A stretch of 64,000 bases of DNA from Mycobacterium asiaticum (GCF_001673365.1 NZ_LZLS01000104.1:1-64000), one strand, 5' to 3'. Counted from the stretch's first letter, positions 1 to 9,559 are shown. The notes: generated from the sequence alone by a model not told the origin. Numbers and translations are program-made.

Positions 1-85
1 CCGCCACCTCATCGCCGACGAAAAGGCCCGCCAATCACCACCCCAAACCGCCGCGGCTTGACATAGGAGCTATTGCTCGCGCAAC

Positions 86-577
86 CTAGTCGAACAGCGT
101 CAAAGCCACGCGGCGCTTCTCCAACGCCAATAGCGTTTGTTTGCGGTCAAGTCCGCCGCCATAACCGGTCAATTTTCCGCTCGCTCCGATAACCCGATGG
201 CACGGTACGACAATGGCGATGGGATTGTGCCCGTTAGCCAATCCCACCGCGCGTGCCGCGCCGGGAGCGCCGATCTGAAGTGCAATTTCTCCGTATGACC
301 GCGTTTCGCCGTAAGGAATGGTGAGCAGTGCTGACCAGACGCGGCGTTGAAATGCGGTGCCGCGCATGTCCATATCGATGTCGAAGTCGGCCAGATCGCC
401 GGCGAAATAGGCGTCGAGTTGTTTGGCGGCATCGTCGAACGCGCTGGTATCCAGTGTCCAGTCGGCGCGACTCGGCTCATAGGTCTGATCGACCATCCGG
501 AGATTTGTCAGGACCCCGTCCTGTCCGGCCAGGGTCAACGGACCGATTGGGCTGTCGATCGTGCGGTAACAAATCAT
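86..577 (-). CDS. ogt: Methylated-DNA--protein-cysteine methyltransferase Ogt
   Basis: Suicide DNA-repair protein that transfers the alkyl group from O6-alkylguanine to its own cysteine. The 163-residue product has the family's active-site motif PCHRV, with the acceptor Cys at about residue 126, followed by a GKLTGYGGG stretch, and matches the length of M. tuberculosis Ogt (165 aa). The open frame extends 30 codons further upstream, but the start at 577 is chosen because it gives the family N-terminus MICYRTIDSP. It also sits just after an AGGAGG ribosome site and overlaps the alkA stop in an ATGA arrangement, so it is translationally coupled to alkA. Identity is very secure. Confidence 0.96.
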   Translation of the reverse strand: MICYRTIDSPIGPLTLAGQDGVLTNLRMVDQTYEPSRADWTLDTSAFDDAAKQLDAYFAGDLADFDIDMDMRGTAFQRRVWSALLTIPYGETRSYGEIALQIGAPGAARAVGLANGHNPIAIVVPCHRVIGASGKLTGYGGGLDRKQTLLALEKRRVALTLFD

Positions 578-2064
578 GCGACATCCTCCTGGGGCGGCCA
601 TTGATTGACTGGATGTTTGAGCGTGGTCCACAGATGCTGGGTGGCGTAGGAGCGCCACGGCCGCCACCGGGTGCTGTGCCCGGCCAGCAGGCGTTCCTGC
701 GCCGGCAGGCCCAGCTGCTTGGCGGCCAGCTTAAGGCCGAGGTCGCTGGCCGGAAACGCGTCGGGGTCGCCCAGAGCGCGCATGGCGATTACCTCGGCGG
801 TCCACGGGCCGATGCCGGGCAATTCCAGCAATTGCCGTCGAGCCTGGGCCCAGTCACATCCCGCGTCGAGAGACACGCTGCCGTCGGCGAGCCCACCGAT
901 CAACACGCTCAAAGTCCGCTGGCGCGCCTTGGGGACGGCCAGATGAACCGGATCGATCTCGGCCAGTTGCGCCACCGAGGGGAACGCATGCGTCAATGCC
1001 CCCGCGGTGTCGGACACCGGTTCGCCGTAGGCGGCGACCAGCCGACCAGCATGGGTACGTGCGGCCTTGGTCGAAACCTGTTGCCCCAGTACCGCTCGCA
1101 CGGCCAGCTCCGCTTCATCGACGGTGCGGGGGATCCGCTGCCCGGGGGCTTTGGCGACCACCGGCCCTAGGTCCGGGTCGGCGCCCAACGCCTCGACCAC
1201 CGCTTCGGGGTCGGCATCGAGATCCAGCAGACGGCGGCAGCGAGCCGTCGCGGCCGCAAGGTCGCGAAGGTCGTCGAGCACCAGCACACAACGCACGTGA
1301 TCGGGAGCCGGCGTCAGGCTGACTAGACCGTTGCCCGATGCGAGCCGCAGCGTGCGCCGAAAAGCCCCGTCACGGATTTCCTCACAGCCCGGCACCGCAC
1401 TGGCAGCCAGATGACCGAACACACCCTCGTATGCGAACGGCGTCCGCACCGGCAATCGCAAGGTGAGCGTTCCCGGGGATGCAGTGCTGGATCCGAATCG
1501 TGTCATCGCTCGAGCGCGCAATGCCGTCGGCGTGCTGTCACACACCACCCGGACCGTGTCGTTGAACTGCCGGATGCTGGAAAAACCGGCAGCGAAGGCG
1601 ACGTCCCCGAACGGCAAGTCGGTGGTCTCGATCAGGATGCGCGCGGTCTGCATCCGCTGAGCGCGGGCCAGCGCCAGCGGCCCGGCGCCGACCTCGGCCT
1701 GCAGCAGGCGCTCGACCTGCCGGGTTGTGTAGCCGAGGTGGCCGGCCAGACCGGTAACCCCTTCACGGTCCACGGTGCCGTCGGCGATCAGTCGCATCGC
1801 CCGCGCGACGGCATCGCCACGCACATTCCATTCGGGCGATCCCGGAGATGCATCCGGCCGGCACCGCTTGCACGCCCGAAAGCCCTCACGCTGCGCGGCC
1901 GCGGCCGTTGGCAGAAATCGCACGTTGCGCGCGAGCGGTGGCCGGACGGGACAACTGGGCCGACAGTAGATCCGCGTGGTTTTCACCGCGATCACGAACC
2001 AGCCGTCGAACCGGGCGTCCTTGGCTTGCACCGCCCGGTAGCAGCGTTCGAAATCTTCATGCAC
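574..2064 (-). CDS. alkA: Ada-AlkA fusion: adaptive response regulator and 3-methyladenine DNA glycosylase
   Basis: 496-residue three-part protein, the same length as M. tuberculosis AlkA (Rv1317c). The N-terminal Ada-type zinc/methyl-acceptor domain carries Cys residues in YCRPSCPVRP and CKRCRPD (about residues 33-70). An AraC-type helix-turn-helix region follows (about 85-190). The C-terminal HhH-GPD glycosylase domain contains LPGIGPWTAEVIAMRALGD and a following DAFPASDLGL segment with the expected catalytic Asp region. It senses methyl phosphotriesters, activates transcription and excises alkylated purines. It is the first gene of an alkA-ogt operon, and regulation by itself is inferred from the family. 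Confidence 0.95.
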   Translation of the reverse strand: MHEDFERCYRAVQAKDARFDGWFVIAVKTTRIYCRPSCPVRPPLARNVRFLPTAAAAQREGFRACKRCRPDASPGSPEWNVRGDAVARAMRLIADGTVDREGVTGLAGHLGYTTRQVERLLQAEVGAGPLALARAQRMQTARILIETTDLPFGDVAFAAGFSSIRQFNDTVRVVCDSTPTALRARAMTRFGSSTASPGTLTLRLPVRTPFAYEGVFGHLAASAVPGCEEIRDGAFRRTLRLASGNGLVSLTPAPDHVRCVLVLDDLRDLAAATARCRRLLDLDADPEAVVEALGADPDLGPVVAKAPGQRIPRTVDEAELAVRAVLGQQVSTKAARTHAGRLVAAYGEPVSDTAGALTHAFPSVAQLAEIDPVHLAVPKARQRTLSVLIGGLADGSVSLDAGCDWAQARRQLLELPGIGPWTAEVIAMRALGDPDAFPASDLGLKLAAKQLGLPAQERLLAGHSTRWRPWRSYATQHLWTTLKHPVNQWPPQEDVA

Positions 2065-2132
2065 GTTTCAACAGTTACACCTGGGGGCCGACATGACTGG
2101 CGGAAAAGCGACATCAATGTTGGGACGGCCGA

Positions 2133-2270
2133 CTAATCGCGTCCGTCCGGATCGCTGTCGTCCAACCGGGATCGATCGGCCCGAGTCGCCTTCACGCTGT
2201 AGGCGATGATCCCGAAAAAGACGACGATGACGGCGCCGTAGACGATGAAAGCCCACCCGCCGGAACCCAT
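2133..2270 (-). CDS. 45-residue CcmD-like single-pass membrane micro-protein
   Basis: Short frame read directly from the minus strand: starts MGSGGWAFIVYGAVIVV, continues with FFGIIAYSVKATRADRSR and ends in an acidic tail LDDSDPDGRD. It has one hydrophobic helix at about residues 7-24 followed by a positively charged stretch, which predicts an outside N-terminus and a cytoplasmic C-terminus. The pattern (small, one helix, basic then acidic tail) resembles CcmD-type proteins, but no haem-export genes lie nearby, so function is open. It lies in the gap between the cyclase genes and alkA on the same strand. It is supported only by composition and topology. Confidence 0.6.
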   Translation of the reverse strand: MGSGGWAFIVYGAVIVVFFGIIAYSVKATRADRSRLDDSDPDGRD

Positions 2271-2301
2271 GGGCTAAGGGTACGCGCGCCGGCGCACGGA
2301 G

Positions 2302-3945
2302 TTACTTGCCGGACTTTGCGGGTTCGGCCGGTTCGGCCGGCGAGGCAAGCCGGGTGCGCTGGTCATGCCCGCGGAGTTTCACGTGTCGACCCAGGGTCCA
2401 TCGGTCGCGTTCGTCCTCGCTGGCGCCCTCTAGGGTCTCCGCCGACGTCACCAATCTGCCGGGCCGGGATTTCGCCAGCTCGCACAGCCGCGCCGCCTCG
2501 TTCACCGGCTCGCCGATGACGGTGTATTCGAACCGTTCTTTGGCACCCACGTTTCCGGCGACAACGGTTCCCGCAGCCACGCCGATACCGGCCTGCAGCT
2601 CAGGCATTTCACTGGCAAGTCGGTCGGCGATCGCGCGGGCCGCGCCCAGCGCCTGGTCTTCCGGGCTCTCCAGATGGTTGGGTGCTCCGAAAATCGCCAG
2701 CGAGGCGTCGCCTTCGAATTTGTTCACCAGTCCGCAGTGGTTGTCGACTTCCTCGACGACGATCGTGAAGAACTGGTTGAGCAGGTGAACGACTTCCGAA
2801 GGGGGGCAGCTGGTCACCAACTTCGTGGATCCCACGATGTCGAGGAACACGACGGCGACGTGGCGTTCCTCGCCCCCGAGTTTGGGGCGTTCGCGTTCGG
2901 CGGCCAATGCGACCTCGCGCCCGACATGACGCCCGAACAGATCGCGGACGCGTTCGCGCTCGCGCAGCCCGTCGACCATCTTGTTGAAACCCCGCTGCAG
3001 TTCACCGAGTTCGGTGCCGTCGAACACGACGAGGTCGCCGCGCAGATCACCTTTCTCGACGCGCTTGAGCGCCGCGCGCACCACCCGCACCGGTGTGGCC
3101 GTCAGCCAGGCCAGGATCCACATCAGCATGAAGCCGAAGATCAGCGTGGCAATCGAGATGATCAGCACCCCGACCGCAAATTGGGTCATGGTCAGGTTCT
3201 GCAAGGCCATCTCGAAAATCGCCAGCAGACCGATGCCCACGACCGGAACGCCTGAGCCGAGCAGCCACACCATCATGGTTCGGCCCATGATCCCCGGTGC
3301 CATCCGCCGTGGCGGCGGTCCGGCTTCGAGCGCCTGAGCAGCCACCGGACGCAGGGCGAACTCGGTGAGCAGATAGCTGCCGGTGGAAACCAGCAGGCCG
3401 CAGAAGCTCACCGCCACCGCAAACCGGGGGACGAACATGATGTTGGCCATGCCGTAGAGGACGGTCAGCAGCACCGCACCGATGCCCCACAAAATGAGAT
3501 GACCGATGGCCACCCGCCAGGGCGCCATGAAGGTGTTGCGCGCGTCTCTGGGGGTAGGTGCACGCTCCTCGATCGCCCAGCGCAGCGCCTCGACAGTGCC
3601 GCGGGTGATCGTGTAGGCCCCGACAATCAGCGCCAGGACGATGTAGGCCGGTCCCGCGATGAACGACACCCACAGCGGGGCGTCGCTGAACACGCTGGGC
3701 ACCGGAACGGCGACCGTCACCAACAACACGGCTACGGCGATGCCGATCAGATTCGCCCCCACGATAAAGACGGTCATGATGACCTGGATGCGGACCCGGC
3801 GGCGGTGTTGATCTTCGGCCACCCGGCCGAGGAGCCAGGATCCGTACGCGGGAGTATCGGGTCGCCCGCTTTGACGGGTGACCCTTTCTAGGACCCGGCC
3901 CAGGCGCTGCGCGATGCTTGGCTTGGCGGCCGTATTGGGCGACAT
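2302..3945 (-). CDS. Membrane-bound class III adenylate cyclase with HAMP domain (first of a tandem pair)
   Basis: 547 residues. About six hydrophobic helices fill residues 50-285, then a HAMP linker (about 275-345, ending RDLFGRHVGREV) and a class III cyclase domain (about 360-525). Catalytic residues are visible: metal-binding Asp369 (VVFLDIVGST) and Asp413 (FEGDA), adenine-selecting Lys409 (NKFEGD) with Thr475 (FEYTVIG), and transition-state Asn482/Arg486 (VNEAARL). All are present, so it should make cAMP from ATP. It resembles the M. tuberculosis Rv1318c-Rv1320c family. It lies 69 bp downstream of a close paralogue, with the same leader duplicated in front of each gene. Confidence 0.92.
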   Translation of the reverse strand: MSPNTAAKPSIAQRLGRVLERVTRQSGRPDTPAYGSWLLGRVAEDQHRRRVRIQVIMTVFIVGANLIGIAVAVLLVTVAVPVPSVFSDAPLWVSFIAGPAYIVLALIVGAYTITRGTVEALRWAIEERAPTPRDARNTFMAPWRVAIGHLILWGIGAVLLTVLYGMANIMFVPRFAVAVSFCGLLVSTGSYLLTEFALRPVAAQALEAGPPPRRMAPGIMGRTMMVWLLGSGVPVVGIGLLAIFEMALQNLTMTQFAVGVLIISIATLIFGFMLMWILAWLTATPVRVVRAALKRVEKGDLRGDLVVFDGTELGELQRGFNKMVDGLRERERVRDLFGRHVGREVALAAERERPKLGGEERHVAVVFLDIVGSTKLVTSCPPSEVVHLLNQFFTIVVEEVDNHCGLVNKFEGDASLAIFGAPNHLESPEDQALGAARAIADRLASEMPELQAGIGVAAGTVVAGNVGAKERFEYTVIGEPVNEAARLCELAKSRPGRLVTSAETLEGASEDERDRWTLGRHVKLRGHDQRTRLASPAEPAEPAKSGK

Positions 3946-4014
3946 GGTGGCGTCAGCCTAATTCGTCGTAGCCGGTCCGGACTTAGTCGGGTGCATCATT
4001 GGCCGCCAGTCCGT

Positions 4015-5622
4015 TCAGCACGGATGCGCGAGCTGGGAGGGTTCCTCGTGTCCGCGCAGTGTCACAAAATCACCCAAACACCAACGGGCGCTTTCGCTTT
4101 CGCTGGCGTGCCGGACGGTAATCGCGTTCGCCAACAAGTTGCCGGGATGCGACTTCGCGAGTTCGCACAGCCGTGCTGCTTCGTTGACGGGCTCGCCGAT
4201 CACGGTGTACTCGAACCGCTGTTTGGCGCCAACGTTGCCGGCCACCACCTGCCCTGCTGCCACTCCAATTCCGGCCCTGCACTCGGGCATTTCGTTGTCC
4301 AGGCGTTCGGCCATGGCGCGCGCGGCGGCCAGCGCCGCGTCCTCGGGGCAGTCGAGGCGAATCGGGGCGCCGAAGATGGCCAGCGACGCGTCCCCTTCGA
4401 ATTTGTTGACCAGCCCGTGATACCGGTCCACCTCCTCGACGACGATGGTGAAGAACCGGTTAAGCAGGTCAACGACCTCGACCGGGGGGCGGCTGCGGAC
4501 CAGCGTGGTGGAGCCGATGATGTCGACGAAGACGACGCCGACGTAGCGTTCCTCACCGCCCAGCTTGGGTCGCTCGCGTTCGGCGGCCGCGGCGACCTCC
4601 CGGCCGACGTGCCGGCCGAATAGGTCACGAATCCGCTCACGCTCGCGCAGCCCTTTCACCATTCTGTTGAATCCGCGTTGCAGTTCGCCGAGTTCGGTGC
4701 CGTCGAACACCACCAAGTCGCCACGCAAATCTCCCTGCTCCACCCGCTCGAGCGCCGCGCGCACCACCCGAACCGGCGTGGCAGTCAGCCACGACATGAT
4801 CCACATCACCAGGGACCCGAAGATGATTGCCGTCACGGAGATGATCAGCACCGCGACGCCGAGCTGGGTTTCGGTCAGATCCTTTACCAGCAGCGCGAAC
4901 AGCGCCGTCAGGGCAAGCCCGGCGAGCGGCGCGCCCGAACCCATCGTCCACACCGTCATCGTTCGGCCCATCACGCCCGGAGCGAACCGTCGGGTCGTCA
5001 AACCAGCCTCCAGCACCTGGGCGGCTGCCGGTCGCAGCGCGAACTCGGTGAACAGATAGCTGTTGGTGGCCACGGTGAGGCCGCAGATCAAGATGGTGAA
5101 CAAGACGATCGGGATGAACAGGTCATTGGAGATGCCGTAGAGCACCGCGAGCAATATCGCCCCGACGTCCCAAAGCGCGACGTGGACGAGGGCCACCCGG
5201 AACGGGGCCAGCACGGTGTTGCGTCCGTCAATTCGGTTGGGAGCGCGGCCTTCGATCATCCAGCGGGTCGCCACCGTGACGATTCGCGTGGTGATCCAGA
5301 AGGTACCCACTGCCAGTGCGACGATCGCGTAGGCCGGGGCGACGCCGTAGGTTACCCAGCGCGGCGCTTCCCGGTAGATGTTGGGCTCTGGGAAAGCAAA
5401 GCTCAGCAGCACCAGCACGACACCGATGCTGGTTAGATTCGCCAGCACGATGTAGAGGCTGGCGATGAGCTTGACGCGCCGCAGCCGCCGCTGCGGACTT
5501 TCCGAGTCCCGACCGAGCAGCCAGGAGCCGTACTCCGGAGTCCCGGACAGCCGGCCGCTCTGACGGGTCAACGTCTCGAGCACCCGGCCCATTCGGTGCG
5601 CCATCGTGTTGTTCGACGACAT
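4015..5622 (-). CDS. Membrane-bound class III adenylate cyclase with HAMP domain (second of the pair)
   Basis: 535 residues, the same architecture as its downstream neighbour: membrane region with about six helices (50-280), HAMP segment (about 275-345) and cyclase domain. Catalytic set complete: Asp367 (VVFVDIIGST), Lys407 and Asp411 (NKFEGDA), Thr473 (FEYTVIG), Asn480 and Arg484 (VNEAARL). Stretches through the HAMP and cyclase regions are nearly identical to the first copy, so the pair arose by tandem duplication. M. tuberculosis carries three such genes here and this genome shows two. The ATG at 5622 aligns with the start of the other copy. The signal sensed by the membrane part is unknown. 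Confidence 0.92.
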   Translation of the reverse strand: MSSNNTMAHRMGRVLETLTRQSGRLSGTPEYGSWLLGRDSESPQRRLRRVKLIASLYIVLANLTSIGVVLVLLSFAFPEPNIYREAPRWVTYGVAPAYAIVALAVGTFWITTRIVTVATRWMIEGRAPNRIDGRNTVLAPFRVALVHVALWDVGAILLAVLYGISNDLFIPIVLFTILICGLTVATNSYLFTEFALRPAAAQVLEAGLTTRRFAPGVMGRTMTVWTMGSGAPLAGLALTALFALLVKDLTETQLGVAVLIISVTAIIFGSLVMWIMSWLTATPVRVVRAALERVEQGDLRGDLVVFDGTELGELQRGFNRMVKGLRERERIRDLFGRHVGREVAAAAERERPKLGGEERYVGVVFVDIIGSTTLVRSRPPVEVVDLLNRFFTIVVEEVDRYHGLVNKFEGDASLAIFGAPIRLDCPEDAALAAARAMAERLDNEMPECRAGIGVAAGQVVAGNVGAKQRFEYTVIGEPVNEAARLCELAKSHPGNLLANAITVRHASESESARWCLGDFVTLRGHEEPSQLAHPC

Positions 5623-5805
5623 GGTGGCGCAAGCCTAATTCGTCCTGCCTGCCCCGGGGCTGAATTTTTCGACGCCTGAAGGTGCGCCGGTCAACCAACT
5701 CCGGCGGACTCGCGAGGCGAAACCAGCCGCGTTGCCCGACTGCTGGACCGTCGTCTTCTCGCCGACATGGCGGCGGGGCACGGCCTTCTTGCAGGCTCTA
5801 AGGTA

Positions 5806-6474
5806 GTGCGGGTGCGTCTCGTCATTGCCCAATGCACCGTCGATTACGTGGGTCGGCTGACCGCACATCTACCCTCCGCGCGCCGGCTGCTGTTGTTCAA
5901 GGCAGACGGTTCGGTCAGCGTGCACGCCGACGACCGCGCCTACAAGCCGCTCAATTGGATGAGCCCGCCGTGCCGGCTGACCGAAGAACCGGGTGCGGTC
6001 TGGGTGGTGGAGAACAAGGCCGGTGAACAACTGCGGATCACGGTCGAGGCCATCGAGCACGACTCCACCCACGATCTCGGCATCGACCCGGGGCTGGTCA
6101 AGGATGGCGTGGAGGCGCATCTGCAGGCGTTGCTTGCCGAGCACGTTCAGCTGCTGGGCGAGGGATATACGTTGGTGCGTCGCGAGTACATGACCGCGAT
6201 CGGACCCGTCGATCTGCTGTGCCGGGATGAACGGGGTGGTTCGGTCGCGGTGGAAATCAAGCGGCGCGGCGAGATCGACGGCGTGGAGCAACTCACTCGC
6301 TACCTCGAATTGCTCAACCGCGACACCCTTCTCGCGCCCGTAAAGGGAGTGTTCGCCGCCCAGCAGATCAAACCGCAAGCCCGAACGTTGGCGGTTGATC
6401 GTGGCATCCGTTGTCTGACACTGGATTACGACAAGATGCGTGGCATGGACAGCGACGAGTACCGGCTGTTTTGA
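5806..6474 (+). CDS. nucS: Mismatch-specific endonuclease NucS/EndoMS
   Basis: Non-canonical mismatch repair nuclease that cleaves both strands at mismatches in actinobacteria lacking MutS/MutL. The start is placed at GTG 5806 because [14 protein letters not shown] is the family N-terminus; an ATG 13 codons upstream adds unconserved residues. The 222-residue product has an N-terminal DNA-binding half and a RecB-like nuclease half with Asp136 (GPVDLLC), Glu150 and Lys152 (VAVEIKRR). It ends in DEYRLF, which fits the C-terminal sliding-clamp-binding tail reported for NucS. It is divergent from the cyclases and followed one base later by the Rv1322-like gene. Confidence 0.95.
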   Translation: MRVRLVIAQCTVDYVGRLTAHLPSARRLLLFKADGSVSVHADDRAYKPLNWMSPPCRLTEEPGAVWVVENKAGEQLRITVEAIEHDSTHDLGIDPGLVKDGVEAHLQALLAEHVQLLGEGYTLVRREYMTAIGPVDLLCRDERGGSVAVEIKRRGEIDGVEQLTRYLELLNRDTLLAPVKGVFAAQQIKPQARTLAVDRGIRCLTLDYDKMRGMDSDEYRLF

Positions 6475-6475
6475 G

Positions 6476-6751
6476 ATGACCCGGCGGCGCAGACCAGCAC
6501 CCCGGCTCCCGTTGCCGCAGCGCGTGGAAACCGGGCCCGACGGCTACGAGTACGAAGTGCGCCCGGTGGCCGCGGCGCGCGCCGTCAAGACCTACCGCTG
6601 TCCTGGGTGTGATCACGAAATCCGTTCGGGCACCGCGCATGTGGTGGTCTTACCGATCGGAACAGCGGATGCCGTGGCCGATCGGCGGCACTGGCACACG
6701 CCGTGCTGGGCCAACCGCGGCAACCGCGGTCCCACCCGAAAGTGGTCTTAG
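6476..6751 (+). CDS. Small zinc-ribbon-like protein (Rv1322 family)
   Basis: 91-residue protein starting MTRRRRPAPRLP one base after the nucS stop, so the two are probably co-transcribed. A possible metal-binding set is visible: CPGC (YRCPGCDHEI), then HWHTPCW near the C-terminus, giving Cys-X2-Cys and His-X-His-X2-Cys. The basic N-terminus and metal site would suit a nucleic-acid-binding role, possibly tied to NucS, but that is inference. The 3' end overlaps the convergent mce gene by 4 bp. Conserved in mycobacteria with no known function. Confidence 0.85.
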   Translation: MTRRRRPAPRLPLPQRVETGPDGYEYEVRPVAAARAVKTYRCPGCDHEIRSGTAHVVVLPIGTADAVADRRHWHTPCWANRGNRGPTRKWS

Positions 6752-7203
6752 CTGGCGGGTTGGACCAATTCGATCAGGACACCGCCGGCGTCCTTGGGGT
6801 GAATGAAGTTGATCCGCGAGTTCGCGGTGCCGCGCCGAGGAGAGTCATAGACCAAGCGCACACCCTGTGCCCGCAACTTCTCGCACATGGCGTCCAGGTC
6901 GCTGATCCGGCACGCCAGCTGCTGGATACCCGGCCCGCGCTTGTCGATGAACTTGGCGATCACCGACGTTTCGTCCAGGGCGGCCATCAGCTGAATCTGG
7001 GCGCTGGTGCCTGGCACCGCCAGCATCGCCTCGCGGATGCCCTGGTCGTCGTTGATTTCTTCGTGCACCAGGATCATGCCCAGGTGGTCGTTGTACCACT
7101 CGATCGCGGCGTCCAAGTCGGCGACCGCAATGCCGACATGATCGAGCCCGGTAACTAGCGATGTGGCGAGAACCTGACGGGCGTCAACTTGATCAGTCGT
7201 CAT
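6748..7203 (-). CDS. mce: Methylmalonyl-CoA epimerase
   Basis: 151-residue VOC-fold protein that interconverts (2R)- and (2S)-methylmalonyl-CoA in propionate and odd-chain or branched substrate catabolism. Metal-binding residues expected of the family are visible: His in LDHVGIAV near the N-terminus, Gln/His in the QIQL and QQLACRISDLDAM segments, and Glu in GGVLIELVQP at the C-terminus. It corresponds to M. tuberculosis Rv1322A. It is divergent from fadA4, sharing an 82-bp promoter gap, which fits a shared fatty-acid or propionyl-CoA context. Confidence 0.92.
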   Translation of the reverse strand: MTTDQVDARQVLATSLVTGLDHVGIAVADLDAAIEWYNDHLGMILVHEEINDDQGIREAMLAVPGTSAQIQLMAALDETSVIAKFIDKRGPGIQQLACRISDLDAMCEKLRAQGVRLVYDSPRRGTANSRINFIHPKDAGGVLIELVQPAS

Positions 7204-7285
7204 TACATAACGGTAACCTCATAAGAAAGAATTCGCTTCTCCGGGTTGGTCCGATCGACCGTTCCCGAGCGTTCTAGGAGGTTTG

Positions 7286-8467
7286 ATGACGACGTCGGTG
7301 ATCGTTGCTGGAGCACGGACACCCATTGGCAAATTGATGGGTTCGCTGAAGGATTTCAGCGCCAGTGATCTGGGCGCCATCGCGATCGAAGCCGCGCTGG
7401 AAAAGGCCAATCTGCCGGCCTCGGCGGTCGAGTACGTGATCATGGGCCAGGTGCTCACGGCGGGTGCCGGCCAGATGCCCGCGCGGCAGTCCGCGGTCGC
7501 GGCCGGCATCGGCTGGGATGTCCCCGCACTGACCATCAACAAGATGTGCCTGTCCGGGATCGACGCCATCGCCCTTGCTGACCAGCTCATTCGCGCCGGC
7601 GAGTTCGACGTGGTGGTCGCAGGCGGGCAGGAATCGATGACCAAGGCGCCCCACCTGCTGATGGATAGCCGAGCCGGCTACAAGTACGGCGATGTCACGG
7701 TGCGTGACCACATGGCCTACGACGGGTTGCACGACGTTTTCACCGATCAGCCGATGGGCGCGCTTACCGAGCAGCGCAACGACGTCGACAAGTTCACCCG
7801 CCAGCAGCAGGACGAATACGCTGCCCAGTCGCACCAGAAGGCGGCCGCGGCCTGGAAGGACGGTGTCTTTGCCGACGAGGTCGTTCCGGTGAGCATCCCG
7901 CAGCGCAAAGGTGATCCGCTGCAGTTCAGCGAGGACGAGGGCATCCGCGCCAACACCACCGCCGACTCGCTGGCCGGCCTCAAACCGGCATTCCGCAAGG
8001 ACGGCACCATCACCGCCGGCTCGGCCTCGCAGATCTCTGACGGCGCCGCCGCGGTAGTGGTCATGAACAAGGAAAAAGCCCAGGAAATGGGACTGACGTG
8101 GCTGGTCGAGATCGGTGCGCACGGCGTCGTGGCGGGCCCGGATTCCACGCTGCAGTCGCAGCCCGCCAACGCCATCAAGAAGGCGCTCGACCGGGAGGGC
8201 ATCTCGGCTGAGCAGCTCGACGTGGTGGAGATCAACGAAGCGTTCGCGGCGGTTGCTCTGGCCTCCACCAAAGAACTCGGGGTGGACCCCGAGATCGTCA
8301 ACGTCAACGGCGGCGCCATTGCCGTCGGGCACCCCATCGGCATGTCTGGTGCCCGCATCACGCTGCACGTCGCGCTGGAATTGGCGCGCCGCGGCAGCGG
8401 TTATGGCGTTGCGGCCCTGTGCGGTGCCGGCGGCCAGGGCGATGCGCTGATCCTGCGGGCCGGGTGA
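7286..8467 (+). CDS. fadA4: Acetyl-CoA acetyltransferase (thiolase)
   Basis: 393-residue thiolase, the Rv1323/FadA4 orthologue by position and sequence. It condenses or cleaves acetoacetyl-CoA-type substrates. Catalytic residues are visible: nucleophile Cys88 (INKMCLSG), the [10 protein letters not shown] histidine, and the C-terminal CGAGGQGDA cysteine. The start is ATG 7286, placed 4 bases after a strong AGGAGG (7276-7281); a TTG one codon upstream is rejected. It is divergent from mce. Confidence 0.95.
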   Translation: MTTSVIVAGARTPIGKLMGSLKDFSASDLGAIAIEAALEKANLPASAVEYVIMGQVLTAGAGQMPARQSAVAAGIGWDVPALTINKMCLSGIDAIALADQLIRAGEFDVVVAGGQESMTKAPHLLMDSRAGYKYGDVTVRDHMAYDGLHDVFTDQPMGALTEQRNDVDKFTRQQQDEYAAQSHQKAAAAWKDGVFADEVVPVSIPQRKGDPLQFSEDEGIRANTTADSLAGLKPAFRKDGTITAGSASQISDGAAAVVVMNKEKAQEMGLTWLVEIGAHGVVAGPDSTLQSQPANAIKKALDREGISAEQLDVVEINEAFAAVALASTKELGVDPEIVNVNGGAIAVGHPIGMSGARITLHVALELARRGSGYGVAALCGAGGQGDALILRAG

Positions 8468-8632
8468 CCGGTCGTCGAATTTGCTGGCGCGACCATTTTC
8501 GAGACCATTGGCGTCACTTGTGAGATTAGTCATATCCACCGGTCGAAGGCCGTCCCGGCGAATTCCGGCGCCTTTATTCGCTCCTAGGAGGTCGCCGCGA
8601 GCGAACCGGCGCGGCGTGACAGACTTGGTTGC

Positions 8633-9559
8633 GTGACACGTCCTCGGCCTTCCGTCGGGCCCGCGTTGGCCGGTGCGGTCGACCTGTCGGGCCTCAAACA
8701 GCGCGCTCAGCAGACCTCGGCCGGCCCCGCCCCCCGCGGGCCGTCGACCGAGCCCGGTGCCCCGGGCGGGCCGGAGATCATTCAGGTCACCGAGGACAAC
8801 TTCGAAGAGGCGGTCATCAACCGCTCCGACGAGGTGTTGGTCGTGGTCTTGTTGTGGTCGCCGCGCAGTGAGCTCTGCGTCGAGCTCCTCGAGACGCTGT
8901 CCACCCTGGCCGCCGAGGATGGCGGCAAGTGGGCGCTGGCCGCCGCCAACGTCGACGCCGCGCCCGGTATAGCCCGGGCTTTCGGCGTGCAGGCCGTCCC
9001 CACCGTGGTGGCTTTGGCTGCCGCACGGCCACTTTCGAGCTTCGAGGGTCCACAACCCGCGGACCAGTTGCGGGTTTGGTTGGACAAGCTGCTCGCGGCA
9101 ACGGAAGGAAAACTGCGGGGCCCGTCGGGATCGGGACAGCCAGAGGAAGTCGACCCGGTGCTCGCCGGCGCCCGTGAGGCGCTCGAGGCGGGCGACTTCG
9201 CGGCGGCGAGGGAGTCGTACCAGGCGATCCTGGAGGCCGACCCGGGCAGCGCGGAAGCCAAGGGGGCCATCCGCCAGATCGAATTTCTCACCCGCGCAAC
9301 CGCGCAGCGCCCAGATGCGGTCGAGGTTGCCGACGCGGCACCCCACGACGTCGAGGCCGCTTTCGCGGCCGCCGACCTACAGATCCTGAACCAGGATGTC
9401 ACCGCCGCATTCGAACGCCTGACCGCTTTGGTGCGCCGCACCGCCGGTGACGAGCGCACCAAGGTGCGCACCCGCCTGATCGAGCTGTTCGAGCTGTTCG
9501 ACCCTGCCGATCCCGAAGTGGTCGCCGCCCGTCGCAACCTCGCCAACGCGCTGTACTGA
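8633..9559 (+). CDS. Thioredoxin-fold/TPR protein, CnoX (YbbN)-like
   Basis: 308 residues, GTG start. An N-terminal low-complexity Pro/Ala segment precedes a thioredoxin fold (about 45-155). The usual CxxC is replaced by SPRS with a single downstream Cys (WSPRSELCVELL), so it is unlikely to be a disulfide reductase. The C-terminal half (about 180-305) is helical with TPR-like repeats (ALEAGDFAAARESYQAILEADPGSAEAK). This architecture matches the CnoX chaperone-holdase family, and the protein corresponds to M. tuberculosis Rv1324. A 165-bp gap separates it from fadA4. Confidence 0.88.
   Translation: MTRPRPSVGPALAGAVDLSGLKQRAQQTSAGPAPRGPSTEPGAPGGPEIIQVTEDNFEEAVINRSDEVLVVVLLWSPRSELCVELLETLSTLAAEDGGKWALAAANVDAAPGIARAFGVQAVPTVVALAAARPLSSFEGPQPADQLRVWLDKLLAATEGKLRGPSGSGQPEEVDPVLAGAREALEAGDFAAARESYQAILEADPGSAEAKGAIRQIEFLTRATAQRPDAVEVADAAPHDVEAAFAAADLQILNQDVTAAFERLTALVRRTAGDERTKVRTRLIELFELFDPADPEVVAARRNLANALY

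Noticed and set aside
1..85. Possible rRNA promoter or murA end before ogt
   Set aside because: Only 85 bases are visible; nothing recognisable could be read in them.
7274..9346. 690-codon minus-strand frame
   Set aside because: It lies antisense to fadA4 and the thioredoxin-fold gene; both of those have complete domains, while this frame shows none and is Arg/Gly/His-rich, the usual high-GC shadow.
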